Shown here piece by piece: positions 23,589-32,535 of a stretch of 64,000 bases of DNA (positions are counted from its first letter, which is position 1; every line of letters starts with the position of its first letter). Source of the stretch: DAIDKA01 sp036521075. Its GTDB lineage: Bacteria > Pseudomonadota > Gammaproteobacteria > Steroidobacterales > Steroidobacteraceae. The notes under the pieces were generated by a model. It was given only the letters and a program-made list of their open reading frames with translations. It searched no databases and was not told where the DNA came from. Position numbers and translations under genes: made by a program. Where the stretch lies: the NCBI GenBank assembly GCA_036521075.1, contig DATDIL010000148.1:1-64000 (forward strand). Reading direction: 5' to 3'.

Positions 23589-25291
23589 GGTGGAGCCTCG
23601 TGCCGGCCGCGCAGTAGTGCCTCGGGATGCCGATCCAGGAAATCGGCCAATTCACGGATGGAGCGGGCCGCATCGCTGACCTGCTGCAGCAGTGCCGGCA
23701 GCTGCGTCGCGAGTGCGCCATCGGGTCCGAGTGTGCTGCCGGCAGCTTGCGCGGCGTTCTGTGCGGCATCGGCCGTGGCCCGCAGGCTTGCGATCAATGG
23801 CTTCAGTTGCGGCTGCACGTCGCGGGTGATCTGTTCCAGGTGGCCAAGCGTGGCATCCAGATTCCTGATCGCATTGCCCAAAGAGGGGCCCGCGGTGGCC
23901 TGGTCAATATGCTTCAGCGTGCTTTGCAGGCTCTGCAGGATTGCGTCGATATCCGCGCCGTGCGTGGTCGGAAATTGCGGCATCGGTGCGTTCAGATCGA
24001 GAGTTGCCGCTGCAGCATCGTGCATGATGTCCAGGGCGATCACCTTCTGACCGGTCAGAAGGTTCGCAGTGATCAGTTGTGCTCGCAGTCCGCGCGTAAC
24101 CAGTCGCGCCAGACCCGCACGTACCGCGGCGGCCTGGTTGGCCGCAGACAGCTGTGTGACGCCGGTCAGCTGCACTACGCTGGGGTCGAGGCTCATGCTG
24201 GCCGCTTCATACAAGTTGCCGCTGGCCGGGTCATACATCAGCTTCGCCTCAGTGACGTTGCCGATCTCTACACCGCGCAGCTGTACCGCAGTGCCGGACT
24301 GCAGGCCAGCGGCCGCTTCATCGAAGCGCAGGGTGTAGGCCAGGCGCGGGCCCGCGTGATTGCGCAATGCGATCGCCTCGCTGTCGTACAGGGGGAATAC
24401 CCGGTCGGCGGCGGCCTCGGGAGCCGATCGCGAGGCGAGCGGCACCTGTTTTCCGGCCGCCTGCTGCGCGATGGCCTGGCCGACCGATTGGGTGGGCAGC
24501 GGAGCCCCGGGCGGCAAGGGCGTGTCGAAGCCGATGGCCCCGGTCACCAGTTGCTGCAGGGAATTCAGGCGCACACGGACGCCCTGTGGGCCCGCGGTTA
24601 CGTCAATCGCACTGGCATCCCAGAAGCGCGTGTCATTGTGCACGAGCGCGTCGTAGGGCGCTCGGACGAAGGCATAGACGTTCACGTGAAGGCCGTTGGC
24701 ATCCAGCGCATAGCCTTCGACCTGGCCCACCTGAACGCCCCGAAAGTTGACGGGCGTGCCGGGCCCGATTGCGCCCAGCTCATCCTCAGTCAGCGTGAAG
24801 GCGCGCCCCGGGGTGTCCGGTTGCAGCAGCGGTGGATCCTCCAGTCCCACGAAATCGCGTTGTGGTTCGCCTTCGCCCGGATACATCTCGATATAGGCCC
24901 CGGATACCAGGGTATTGAGACCGGAGATGCCACTGGTTCCGACTCGTGGGGTGACAATCCAGAAGCGCGTGCTGCCAGTCAGATTCTTGCTGACCTCACG
25001 CGTCATGCGCGCATGCACGAGCACTTCGGACAGGTCCGGCGACAGTTCGAAGGAGTCGACGGTGCCGACGCGCACGCCCTTGTGGCGGATCTCGGTCTCC
25101 CCGGCCGTCAGGCCTTCGGCGCTGGTGAAGCGGATGGTGATTGCGGGGCCGCGTTGCATCAGCGTGTGCCAGCTCAGCCATGCCACCACTGCCAGCGCAA
25201 AGGCCGGTGCCAGCCACACCACACTCAGGCGGCGCGGCACCCGTTGCGCCTGTGGTGCCGATTCAGGGGGATCCGGCATCTCCTCGCTCAT
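23585..25291 (-). CDS. pqiB: PqiB, MCE-domain intermembrane transport protein
   Basis: A 568-residue protein with one N-terminal membrane helix (about residues 20-38) and three MCE repeats: ITIRFTSAEGLTAGETEIRH, GTPVNFRGVQVGQVEGY and SGTAVQLRGVEIGNV. A long helical C-terminus with ATLGHLEQITRDVQPQL follows. In E. coli PqiB a stack of MCE rings forms a syringe-like tube across the periplasm. The start is set at 25291 because that ATG overlaps the pqiA stop (ATGA); a longer frame adds 12 unlikely residues. It works with PqiA and PqiC on both sides. Confidence 0.93.
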   Translation of the reverse strand: MSEEMPDPPESAPQAQRVPRRLSVVWLAPAFALAVVAWLSWHTLMQRGPAITIRFTSAEGLTAGETEIRHKGVRVGTVDSFELSPDLSEVLVHARMTREVSKNLTGSTRFWIVTPRVGTSGISGLNTLVSGAYIEMYPGEGEPQRDFVGLEDPPLLQPDTPGRAFTLTEDELGAIGPGTPVNFRGVQVGQVEGYALDANGLHVNVYAFVRAPYDALVHNDTRFWDASAIDVTAGPQGVRVRLNSLQQLVTGAIGFDTPLPPGAPLPTQSVGQAIAQQAAGKQVPLASRSAPEAAADRVFPLYDSEAIALRNHAGPRLAYTLRFDEAAAGLQSGTAVQLRGVEIGNVTEAKLMYDPASGNLYEAASMSLDPSVVQLTGVTQLSAANQAAAVRAGLARLVTRGLRAQLITANLLTGQKVIALDIMHDAAAATLDLNAPMPQFPTTHGADIDAILQSLQSTLKHIDQATAGPSLGNAIRNLDATLGHLEQITRDVQPQLKPLIASLRATADAAQNAAQAAGSTLGPDGALATQLPALLQQVSDAARSIRELADFLDRHPEALLRGRHEAPP

Positions 25292-26382
25292 GTACCGGCT
25301 TCCGCTTGCGGCACGGCATCCCGCCACATGAGGCGCGGATCAAAGCACCGCGCGGCGATCATGGTGATCAGCACCACGCCGGCAAAAGCGAGCGCGCCGC
25401 TTTCGGGTCGCACCCGCTCCAGCGCTCCGAATTGTACGAGCGCACCGAGTATCGAAATCATGAAGACATCAATATTGGACCAGCGACCAATGGTGTCGAT
25501 CAAGCGATATACCCGTGTGCGTTGCCGCAACTGCAGCGCTGAGCGCTGCCGGGTCGGCCACAGCAGCCAGGCAAGTCCGAACAGCTTGGCCAGTGGCACT
25601 ACGATGCTTGCCATGAAGACGATGAGCGCGAGCGGCCACAGGTCATAGTGCACCAATTCCAGCACACCGCCCAGAATCGTATCCCTCTCGATGCTGCCGT
25701 AGCGCTCGATCTGCAACACCGGCAGGACATTGGCAGGGATATACAGCACCAGGCCCGTTACCACCAACGCGGTGGTGGTCTGCACCGAGAGATTACCCGG
25801 GCGCAGGATCCTTTGGAGGGGGGGCGGCGGGTCACCGCGCAATGCCAGGGATCCCAGCAATAACACCGCCGAGCCTGCCAGGCACCACCCGCCGATATCC
25901 ACGTTCACGGTTGCAACCGTCTGGATGCGCGAATAGGCCACGCAACCGCCGACCACGAAGACTTCCAGCATCAGCCAGGGCCGCAGGTGGTGCGCGAGCG
26001 TGCGCAACTCGTCGTTGCTGGTGTTCGGCACGGCCTGCGCCAGCGTCAGCAACATGAACGCACTGGGAACGGCGAGCATCAGCACGACCAACAATACGGA
26101 CAGGGGGGGGTAACCGGCACTCCATAATCTGAGTGCGCATCCCACCAGGTTGGCGCTGTGGCTGGCCCCGGCGGCGAATACCGTCAGCAGCGGCGCCAGG
26201 CACCCCGGGATCCAAAAAAGCAGGGCAGCCAGGATCAGGGCCAGGGCGGCGCCGGATTGGGCGTCCGGCACCTTGAGCACACGCCGGCAGCGCGCGCAGC
26301 GCGCCTCCTCATTTTCAGCAAGCCCCGGCAGTGCCTGCCTGAGGCTGCAATCAGGACAGGCGACGCGTTGCGGGGAGCTCAC
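25288..26382 (-). CDS. pqiA: PqiA, inner-membrane paraquat-inducible protein
   Basis: A 364-residue inner-membrane protein. The N-terminus has a cytosolic zinc-ribbon-like motif (Cys9/Cys12 and Cys29/Cys32: CPDC and CARC); the second half repeats the pattern less completely. About eight hydrophobic segments follow, with the PqiA phrase NVLPVLQIERYG in the second half. It is the membrane base of the pqiABC system. The start is GTG at 26382, with only a weak ribosome site. It lies 29 bases after the ferredoxin reductase gene, so read-through from the cys operon is possible. Confidence 0.92.
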   Translation of the reverse strand: MSSPQRVACPDCSLRQALPGLAENEEARCARCRRVLKVPDAQSGAALALILAALLFWIPGCLAPLLTVFAAGASHSANLVGCALRLWSAGYPPLSVLLVVLMLAVPSAFMLLTLAQAVPNTSNDELRTLAHHLRPWLMLEVFVVGGCVAYSRIQTVATVNVDIGGWCLAGSAVLLLGSLALRGDPPPPLQRILRPGNLSVQTTTALVVTGLVLYIPANVLPVLQIERYGSIERDTILGGVLELVHYDLWPLALIVFMASIVVPLAKLFGLAWLLWPTRQRSALQLRQRTRVYRLIDTIGRWSNIDVFMISILGALVQFGALERVRPESGALAFAGVVLITMIAARCFDPRLMWRDAVPQAEAGT

Positions 26383-26411
26383 GTGCGGCCTGCTGGGTGT
26401 TGTGCGTGCGT

Positions 26412-27512
26412 TCAGGCGCTGTGACGTGCACCAGAGTCGCCGCTCGCACCGTCAGCGACCTCCCCGGTCACGCCCAGTCGTTTCTGTAGCAACGGACTGG
26501 TCGTCGTGTACTGCAGGTGGATTTTCTCGCCGGGACGCATGTGCTCCTTGACCGCGAATGCGGCGAGGGCCGCCTCATGGAAGCCCGAAAGAATCAGCTT
26601 CTTCTTGCCAGGATAGTCATTGATGTCGCCGACGGCATAGATGCCCGGAATGTTGGTCTGGAAACGGTGCGTATCCACCGCAATGGTGCGCCGATGCACC
26701 GTCAGGCCCCACTCGGCAATCGGTCCGAGCTTCGGTGACAGACCCCAGAACACCAGTAACTGTTCGGTGGCGACGGTGCGCGTGACCCCATCGCGCGCGG
26801 TAACGCGCACGCCGGTGAGCTTGTCATCCTGCTCGACGAGGGACTGCACCTGCCCTTCGATGAAGTCGAGGCGACCTTCTTCCACCAGGGCCATCATGCG
26901 CTCGACCGAGGCCGGCGCGCCGCGGAATTCAGAGCGGCGATGCACCAGCACGACACTGCGGGCGCGCTCGACGAGCTCAATGGTCCAGTCGAGCGCGGAG
27001 TCGCCGCCGCCGAAAATCACCAGGTCCTTGTCGTGAAAGTGGGCCGCATCCTTGACGCGGTAATGAATGCTGCGACCTTCGTGCCGGTCGCTGCCTTCCA
27101 CGCTCAGCCGCCGCGGCTGGAACGAGCCCACGCCGCCGGCGATCACCACCGCACCGGCATCAAAGCGGGTACCGCGGCTGGTGGCCACATCGAAGCGGCC
27201 ATCGGGACGCGGCGTCACCTCCGTGACTTCCTGACCAAGGTGGTAGCCGGGATTGAAGGGTTTGATCTGTTCTTGCAGGCGCTCAATCAGTTCGCGCGCG
27301 CTGCACACCGGAATCGCCGGAATGTCGTAGATCGGCTTATCCGGATACAGCTCGGTGCACTGCCCGCCAACCTGCGGCAGTGAGTCGACGATTTCGGCCT
27401 TCAGGCCCAGCAGACCCAGCTCAAATACCTGAAACAGGCCGCAGGGGCCGGCACCGACGATGACCACGTCCGTGACGACGGCCAGTTTGGTTCGATCAAG
27501 CGACAAGGACAT
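26412..27512 (-). CDS. ferredoxin-NADP+ reductase, thioredoxin-reductase type
   Basis: A 366-residue flavoprotein. FAD-binding VIVGAGPCGL is near the N-terminus, with GGQCTELYPDKPIYDIPAIP, the signature of type 2 ferredoxin-NADP reductases, then a second nucleotide-binding VIFGGGDSALDW near 165 and C-terminal GDINDYPGKKKLILSGFHEAA. The redox CxxC of true thioredoxin reductases is missing, which supports the ferredoxin reductase call. It transfers electrons between NADPH and ferredoxin or flavodoxin. The start ATG 27512 overlaps the end of cysK by 17 bases, so it belongs to the cysH-cysG-cysK transcript and probably supplies reductant to sulfite reductase or a similar step (inference). Confidence 0.88.
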   Translation of the reverse strand: MSLSLDRTKLAVVTDVVIVGAGPCGLFQVFELGLLGLKAEIVDSLPQVGGQCTELYPDKPIYDIPAIPVCSARELIERLQEQIKPFNPGYHLGQEVTEVTPRPDGRFDVATSRGTRFDAGAVVIAGGVGSFQPRRLSVEGSDRHEGRSIHYRVKDAAHFHDKDLVIFGGGDSALDWTIELVERARSVVLVHRRSEFRGAPASVERMMALVEEGRLDFIEGQVQSLVEQDDKLTGVRVTARDGVTRTVATEQLLVFWGLSPKLGPIAEWGLTVHRRTIAVDTHRFQTNIPGIYAVGDINDYPGKKKLILSGFHEAALAAFAVKEHMRPGEKIHLQYTTTSPLLQKRLGVTGEVADGASGDSGARHSA

Positions 27513-28527
27513 TCTCCATATGTATGGGCTCGTGCCTGCGTGGCGGCACGGCGTGTGCGGCCAGGCCTTTAAGCTCAAGCCATTCGCGATTGAAAAGACG
27601 TGACTGATACTTCGCGCCGCCATCGCACAGCACGGTCACGATGGTGTGGCCGGGGCCCAGATCGCGCGCGACCCGAACTGCGGCGGCGACATTGATGCCG
27701 CTGGTGCTACCGACGAACAGACCCTCTTCGCGCAGCAGGCGATACACGTAATGCACGGTGTCGCCGTCCTCGATATGCACGGCGTCATCCAGCGGCGCGT
27801 CCTTGAAGTTGACGGTGATGCGCGCGATACCGATGCCCTCGGTGATGGAGCCGCTGCCAGTGGATTTGAGCGTGCCATTGCGCACGAATTCGTACAGGCT
27901 GCTGCCGGGCGGATCGGCCAGCACGCAGCGCACCGCGCGCTTGCGGCCCTTCAGATATTCGGACGTGCCGGCCAGCGTGCCGCCGGTGCCGCAGGCGGCG
28001 ACGAAAGCATCGACCTTGCCATTGGTCTGTTCCCAGATCTCCGGGCCGGTGGTCGTGAAATGCGCGTGGCGATTGATCGGGTTGTCGAACTGATTGGCCC
28101 AGATGGCATTGCGCAGCGAGCCGGCGAGGCGCTGCGATACTTTCTGGTATTGATTCGGATTGCTGTAGGGAACGGCCGGAACCTTGTAAAGCTCAGCGCC
28201 CAGCATTTCCAGCAGGCGGTACTTTTCCGGGGACTGGTTGTCCGGCATCACGATGATGCAGCGATAGCCGCGTTCGTTGCAAACATGCGCCAGGCCAATG
28301 CCGGTATTGCCGGCAGTACCCTCCACCACACTGCCGCCCGCGCTCAGCTCGCCGCGCTGTTCGGCATCCAGGACGATGGCGCGCGCCGCGCGGTCCTTGA
28401 CCGAGCCACCCGGATTCATGAATTCGGCCTTGGCGAGGATCTCGCAGCCGGTCTCCTCGCTGACTCCATGCAGGCGGATCAGCGGGGTATTGCCGACCGT
28501 GCCGGCGAAGCCGTGTGTGATGCCCAT
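27496..28527 (-). CDS. cysK: cysteine synthase A (O-acetylserine sulfhydrylase)
   Basis: A 343-residue PLP enzyme of fold type II. The PLP lysine is in NPGGSVKDRAA near residue 44, the substrate loop is VEGTAGNTGIGLAH near 65, and the phosphate-binding loop is CGTGGTLAGTSEYL near 176. It makes L-cysteine from O-acetylserine and sulfide. The length is about 20-30 residues more than E. coli CysK, with a C-terminal tail of basic and His residues. It sits in the cysH-cysG-cysK-ferredoxin reductase operon, 24 bases after cysG. Cystathionine beta-synthase is unlikely without its CBS domains. Confidence 0.92.
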   Translation of the reverse strand: MGITHGFAGTVGNTPLIRLHGVSEETGCEILAKAEFMNPGGSVKDRAARAIVLDAEQRGELSAGGSVVEGTAGNTGIGLAHVCNERGYRCIIVMPDNQSPEKYRLLEMLGAELYKVPAVPYSNPNQYQKVSQRLAGSLRNAIWANQFDNPINRHAHFTTTGPEIWEQTNGKVDAFVAACGTGGTLAGTSEYLKGRKRAVRCVLADPPGSSLYEFVRNGTLKSTGSGSITEGIGIARITVNFKDAPLDDAVHIEDGDTVHYVYRLLREEGLFVGSTSGINVAAAVRVARDLGPGHTIVTVLCDGGAKYQSRLFNREWLELKGLAAHAVPPRRHEPIHMENVLVA

Positions 28528-28551
28528 AAGTAATGTGTTGCTCCGGGTGGG

Positions 28552-29973
28552 CTATGCCACACCCTCCAGGCAGGGCTCGAGACTTGCGAGCGCCTGTTGT
28601 TGTACGAGGCGGGTGACCTCACCCACGAATAGTAGCGCCGGGGCTGCGAATCCCCCCGTGCGCGCGGTCTCGGCGATATCGGCAAGTGTGCCACGCACCA
28701 CGCGTTGTGTCGGCAAGGTCGCCTGGGCAATCAGCGCCACCGGCCGGTCGGAAGGGGCACCGGCCTTGCGCAGCCGCTCGGTCAGGCCGGAAAGCTGCGC
28801 CATCGCCATATAGAAGACGACGGTATGCCCGCAGCGCGCCAGGGCCGGCCAGTCCAGCGTATCGGCGACGGCGACATGGCCGGGTGCGAAGGTGACGGAC
28901 TGCGAGACCTCGCGTAACGTGAGGGGGATCTGGGCCGCGGCGGCGGCACCCAGCGCGGAGGTGATACCCGGCACCACGGTCACGGGAATGCCCTCGCGCA
29001 CGACGGCCGCGATCTCCTCGCCACCACGTCCGAATACCAGCGGGTCCCCACCCTTCAGGCGCGCCACCTTCAGTCCCCGCCGGGCATGAGTGATCAGCAT
29101 GGCGTTGATCCGATCCTGCGCCAGCACCGGATCACCCACCTCCTTGCCGACGAAAATCCGCGTGGCCTCGCGGCGCGCGCGTTCAAGTATCGCCGGTGAC
29201 ACCAGCCGGTCGTACAGCAGTACATCAGCCTGCTGCAGCAGCTGCAGGGCGCGCAGGGTGAGCAGGTCCGGATCCCCGGGGCCGGCGCCGATCAGATAGA
29301 CCTCGCCCGGGAGGAGGCCATCCTTGCAGGCGGCGAAGGCCTGCAGTTCGGCACTGAACGCGCGGCGGGCGGCGGATCCATCGACCGTCAGCGTTTCAAG
29401 ATTCGATGCCGCACCAAAGAAGCGCTCCCAGAACGGACGACGCAGCGCCGGTTGCAGCACGCGGTTGACCTGCTCGCGCTGGCTGCCGGCGAAGCGGGCG
29501 AGGGCGCCCAATTGTGCCGGCAGCAGCGACTCGATCCGCTCGCGCACCCGGCGGGCAAGCACCGGGGTCGTGCCAGCCGAACTCACAGCCACGATCAGCG
29601 GTGAGCGGTCGACGATCGCCGGCAGGATGAAATCGGAAGTGTCGGCGTCATCGGCCACGTTGACGGGTATGCCGCGGGCGCGGGCGAGCCGCGACACCTG
29701 CGCATTGGTTTCATCCGAATCCGTGGCTGCAATAACCAGCGCTGCTCCCTCGAGGTGGTGGCCCGCAAACGCGGCGCATTGGTGGGACATTTGTTCGCCG
29801 CCGGTGTGCAGCTGCAGCAACGCCGCAGTGCCGGCGGCCAGCTCAGGGGCCACGAGGCGCACCCGCGCCCCGCACTTCAGCAGCAGCTCGGCCTTGCGTG
29901 CAGCGACGGCTCCGCCGCCGATGACGACTGCAAGCCGGTCCTGCACCCGCAGAAATATCGGCAGGTAGTCCAT
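28552..29973 (-). CDS. cysG: siroheme synthase CysG (trifunctional)
   Basis: A 473-residue fusion. Residues 1-200 hold the NAD-dependent precorrin-2 dehydrogenase/ferrochelatase (VIGGGAVAARKAELLLKCGA, DEKL-type loops); residues from about 225 hold the uroporphyrinogen III methyltransferase (VYLIGAGPGDPDLLTLRA, YDRLVSPAIL, LKGGDPLVFGRGGEE). It makes siroheme, the cofactor of sulfite and nitrite reductase. Placement between cysH and cysK fits a role in sulfate assimilation. The length matches E. coli CysG. The start ATG 29973 is 43 bases after cysH. Confidence 0.94.
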   Translation of the reverse strand: MDYLPIFLRVQDRLAVVIGGGAVAARKAELLLKCGARVRLVAPELAAGTAALLQLHTGGEQMSHQCAAFAGHHLEGAALVIAATDSDETNAQVSRLARARGIPVNVADDADTSDFILPAIVDRSPLIVAVSSAGTTPVLARRVRERIESLLPAQLGALARFAGSQREQVNRVLQPALRRPFWERFFGAASNLETLTVDGSAARRAFSAELQAFAACKDGLLPGEVYLIGAGPGDPDLLTLRALQLLQQADVLLYDRLVSPAILERARREATRIFVGKEVGDPVLAQDRINAMLITHARRGLKVARLKGGDPLVFGRGGEEIAAVVREGIPVTVVPGITSALGAAAAAQIPLTLREVSQSVTFAPGHVAVADTLDWPALARCGHTVVFYMAMAQLSGLTERLRKAGAPSDRPVALIAQATLPTQRVVRGTLADIAETARTGGFAAPALLFVGEVTRLVQQQALASLEPCLEGVA

Positions 29974-30016
29974 GGGGTGTCATTCAGGTTCAGGACCTGG
30001 ATTCTGTCAACCCTTG

Positions 30017-30760
30017 TCAACCCTGGGCCGCCACACCGCTGGTCGCAATGCGCGCGGTCGCATGGGCCTTGGGGTGCAAACCACACTCGCGCTGCTCGGG
30101 CTGTTCCCACCACCAGCGACCGGCGCGATGATCCTCGCCCGGCATGATCGCCCGGGTGCAGGGCGCGCAGCCGATACTCGGATAACCCTTCTCATGGAGG
30201 CTGTTGAAAGGCAGTTTACGTGCACGGATGTACGCCCAGACCTGCTCCTCGGTCCAGTCGAGCAGGGGGCTTATCTTGTACAAACCGTTCTGCGCATCCC
30301 ACTCGATGGCTGCGCCTTCCGCACGGGTCTTGGACTGTTCGCGCCGCACGCCGGTCACCCACGCAGCGTACCCGCCCACGAACTTCTTGAACGGGACGAC
30401 CTTGCGCGCGCTGCAGCAGGCGCCACGCGCCTCGGTGCTGTCAAAGAAACCGTTGATGCCCTGACGCGTCACCAGGTCGGACACATCCTGCCCATCCGGG
30501 TAAATCACCCGGATCTTGTTGTCGTAGCGACGCTGCAGCTTGGCGAGCAGCTCGTAGGTTTCCTCGTGCAGCCGTCCGGTGTCGATGCTGACGATATCGA
30601 TCTCCGGCACGCTGTTACAGATGATGTCCGTCAGCACCATGGCTTCGGCACCAAGACTGTTCGCGTACACGAGTCGGCCGTATTGGGGTACGGCCGCGGC
30701 CAGGAAGTCGCGGACCTGCGCCGCCTTCGATTCCAGTTCCAGGGTCAGTATCTGCGCCAT
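30017..30760 (-). CDS. cysH: phosphoadenylyl/adenylyl-sulfate reductase CysH
   Basis: A 247-residue reductase. The nucleotide loop is ANSLGAEAMVLTD; the catalytic end is ECGLHPKAH. Unlike E. coli CysH it has extra cysteine pairs, GACCSARK and GCAPC, the pattern of [4Fe-4S]-containing enzymes that reduce adenosine 5'-phosphosulfate. It turns activated sulfate to sulfite using thioredoxin. APS is the likelier substrate, as in Pseudomonas-type enzymes. I start at 30760 because the family begins there; an in-frame ATG at 30805 is possible. It diverges from cysB and heads the cys operon. Confidence 0.92.
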   Translation of the reverse strand: MAQILTLELESKAAQVRDFLAAAVPQYGRLVYANSLGAEAMVLTDIICNSVPEIDIVSIDTGRLHEETYELLAKLQRRYDNKIRVIYPDGQDVSDLVTRQGINGFFDSTEARGACCSARKVVPFKKFVGGYAAWVTGVRREQSKTRAEGAAIEWDAQNGLYKISPLLDWTEEQVWAYIRARKLPFNSLHEKGYPSIGCAPCTRAIMPGEDHRAGRWWWEQPEQRECGLHPKAHATARIATSGVAAQG

Positions 30761-30862
30761 ATGCGATGACTTTACGGGTGACAATCCGGTAACAGAACGA
30801 ATCATTGCTTCTGATGAGCTGCGTCACGGTTATGTGGCTGGGTGGCGAACATGCCCTGCGGT

Positions 30863-30868
30863 TATAAT
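30863..30868 (+). promoter_or_regulatory. candidate -10 box of the cysB promoter
   Basis: A perfect TATAAT 46 bases upstream of the cysB ATG in the intergenic region shared with cysH. No good -35 lies 17 bases upstream, which would fit a promoter that needs an activator or is autoregulated. AAGGGG at about 30898-30903 is the ribosome site. Confidence 0.45.
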
Positions 30869-30914
30869 GGGGTTGCCCGGACATTACGGAAGGGTCTGAA
30901 GGGGACGGGTTCTC

Positions 30915-31892
30915 ATGAAGTTGCACCAGCTGCGCTACCTGGCGGCCGTGGCCCAGAGTGGACTTAACATAACGGCTGCCGCTCAGAAACTGCACACCTC
31001 CCAGCCGGGAGTCAGCAAACAGATCAAGTTGCTCGAGGATGAACTGGGCTTTCAAATCTTCACCCGCGAGGGCCGCAATCTCACCCGCATCACCCCCGCG
31101 GGCCAACAGGTCATCGAGCGGGCCTTGCAGATCCTCAAGGAAACCCAGGCCATTCGCGACCTGGCCACAGAGCTGCGCGATGAGGGTCGGGGCAGTCTTG
31201 CCATTGGCACCACCCACACGCAGGCGCGTTACGTGCTGCCCGAGGTGATCCAGAAGTTTCGCGCCAGCTATCCGGACGTGCGCCTGAATCTTCACCAGGG
31301 CACCTCGGAGCAGATCGCGGAAATGGTTGCGCAGGATCGGATCGATTGCGCCATCAACACCGGTTCGGAGCATCTGTTCAGTGATCTGACCTTGCTGCCG
31401 TGCTATCGGTGGCACCGCGTGATCGTGGTGCCGCGCAATCACCCGCTGGCTGAAGTTGCCAAACCAACCCTGAAGCAGCTGGGGGCCTATCCGCTGATTA
31501 CGTACACGTTCAGCTTCAGTGGTCCGTCCTCCCTGCATCAGGCTTTCACCAAGGCCGGACTGACGCCGGATGTGGCCATTACTGCGCGTGACTCGGATGT
31601 GATCAAGACTTACGTTCGCTTGGGGCTGGGGGTAGGGCTGGTCGCGCAGATGGCCGTCAACGCCCACGAAGATGCGGACCTGGTGTTCATGGACGCCTCG
31701 CACCTGTTCTCCAGTCACGTGACCTGGATCGGTTTTCGGCGCGGCGTGCTGCTGCGCAAGTACATGTATGACTTCGTGCACCTGCTGGCACCCCACCTTG
31801 ATCGCCGGGTGGTCGACCGCGCACATCGCATGACCAGCGCCGCCGAGGTCGCGCAACTTTTTGAGGGCATGGAGCTGCCGCAGTGGCAGTAG
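30915..31892 (+). CDS. cysB: LysR-type regulator CysB
   Basis: A 325-residue LysR-family activator. The N-terminal helix-turn-helix reads NITAAAQKLHTSQPGVSKQI at about 17-36; the co-inducer domain has RYVLPEVIQKFRASYPDVRLNLHQGTSEQIAEM, the CysB pattern. CysB binds O- or N-acetylserine and activates sulfate-uptake and cysteine genes. It is placed divergently from cysH, so both genes share the regulatory gap. The length matches E. coli CysB (324). Confidence 0.94.
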   Translation: MKLHQLRYLAAVAQSGLNITAAAQKLHTSQPGVSKQIKLLEDELGFQIFTREGRNLTRITPAGQQVIERALQILKETQAIRDLATELRDEGRGSLAIGTTHTQARYVLPEVIQKFRASYPDVRLNLHQGTSEQIAEMVAQDRIDCAINTGSEHLFSDLTLLPCYRWHRVIVVPRNHPLAEVAKPTLKQLGAYPLITYTFSFSGPSSLHQAFTKAGLTPDVAITARDSDVIKTYVRLGLGVGLVAQMAVNAHEDADLVFMDASHLFSSHVTWIGFRRGVLLRKYMYDFVHLLAPHLDRRVVDRAHRMTSAAEVAQLFEGMELPQWQ

Positions 31893-31920
31893 CGCCGGCG
31901 GATCTGCCCGCAGTGGCGCA

Positions 31921-32535
31921 TCACACCTGCTGAAGATTCAGCAAGTCCTCCGGCGTGTCAATGTCAATGGCCGCGCTTTGCAGCGGCACCCTGATAACGC
32001 GGTCACCCCCGCGCTTCAGCAGCGCGCGGGCGCCCGCATCGCCGCGCAGCGCGCTGAGCGCGGCGAAGTCTTCGCGTGGAAAGATGGCCGGCACCCCCGC
32101 GGTACCCGCGTAATGGGCGGCGACGATGCACTGGGGTTGCCGACGCCAGCTGCCGACAAGGCGGCGCAGATCCTCCGCAGTGATGGCGGGTTGATCCGCC
32201 AGCATCAGCATGGCGGCATCGGCGGCGGCGGGCACGCGGGCGATTCCCGTACGCACGGAGCTGCCCAGGCCTTCGGCCCAATCGCGATTGATCACGATGG
32301 TCGCCGGCGTGTGCCGTAACAGCGGTGCCAGCTCGGCGGCGTTTGCTCCCAGGACGACGGTGACTGACTGGCCGGCGATTTCCACGGCCCGGGAGACGGC
32401 CAGGTGCAGCAGCGGGCGGCCGTTCAGGCGCACCAGTTGTTTCGGGGAGCCGAACCGGGTCGAAGCGCCCGCCGCGAGTACGATGACGTGCAGATTCACG
32501 CCCGGGTCCGCGGCGGGGATGACGGGCTCGTTCAT
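31921..32535 (-). CDS. molybdenum cofactor cytidylyl/nucleotidyltransferase-like (MocA/MobA family)
   Basis: A 204-residue nucleotidyltransferase. The NTP-binding start LAAGASTRFGSPKQLVRLNGRPLL and the metal-site stretch MLADQPAITAEDL are the family motifs. MocA-type enzymes convert molybdopterin to its cytosine dinucleotide form for xanthine dehydrogenase-type enzymes. It is in a set with an unknown gene and an xdhC-like gene, which supports a molybdenum-cofactor role over a sugar-nucleotide role. The upstream gene overlaps its ATG (ATGA). The molybdenum enzyme itself is not in the window. Confidence 0.82.
   Translation of the reverse strand: MNEPVIPAADPGVNLHVIVLAAGASTRFGSPKQLVRLNGRPLLHLAVSRAVEIAGQSVTVVLGANAAELAPLLRHTPATIVINRDWAEGLGSSVRTGIARVPAAADAAMLMLADQPAITAEDLRRLVGSWRRQPQCIVAAHYAGTAGVPAIFPREDFAALSALRGDAGARALLKRGGDRVIRVPLQSAAIDIDTPEDLLNLQQV

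Noticed and set aside
23627..25648. A 673-codon plus-strand frame
   Set aside because: It lies wholly over pqiB and pqiA on the other strand; pqiB has clear MCE repeats. Long antisense frames are expected at this GC content.
30017..30760. CysH as a classical PAPS reductase without cluster
   Set aside because: The CC and CxxC pairs needed for a [4Fe-4S] cluster are present, so the APS-type is more likely.
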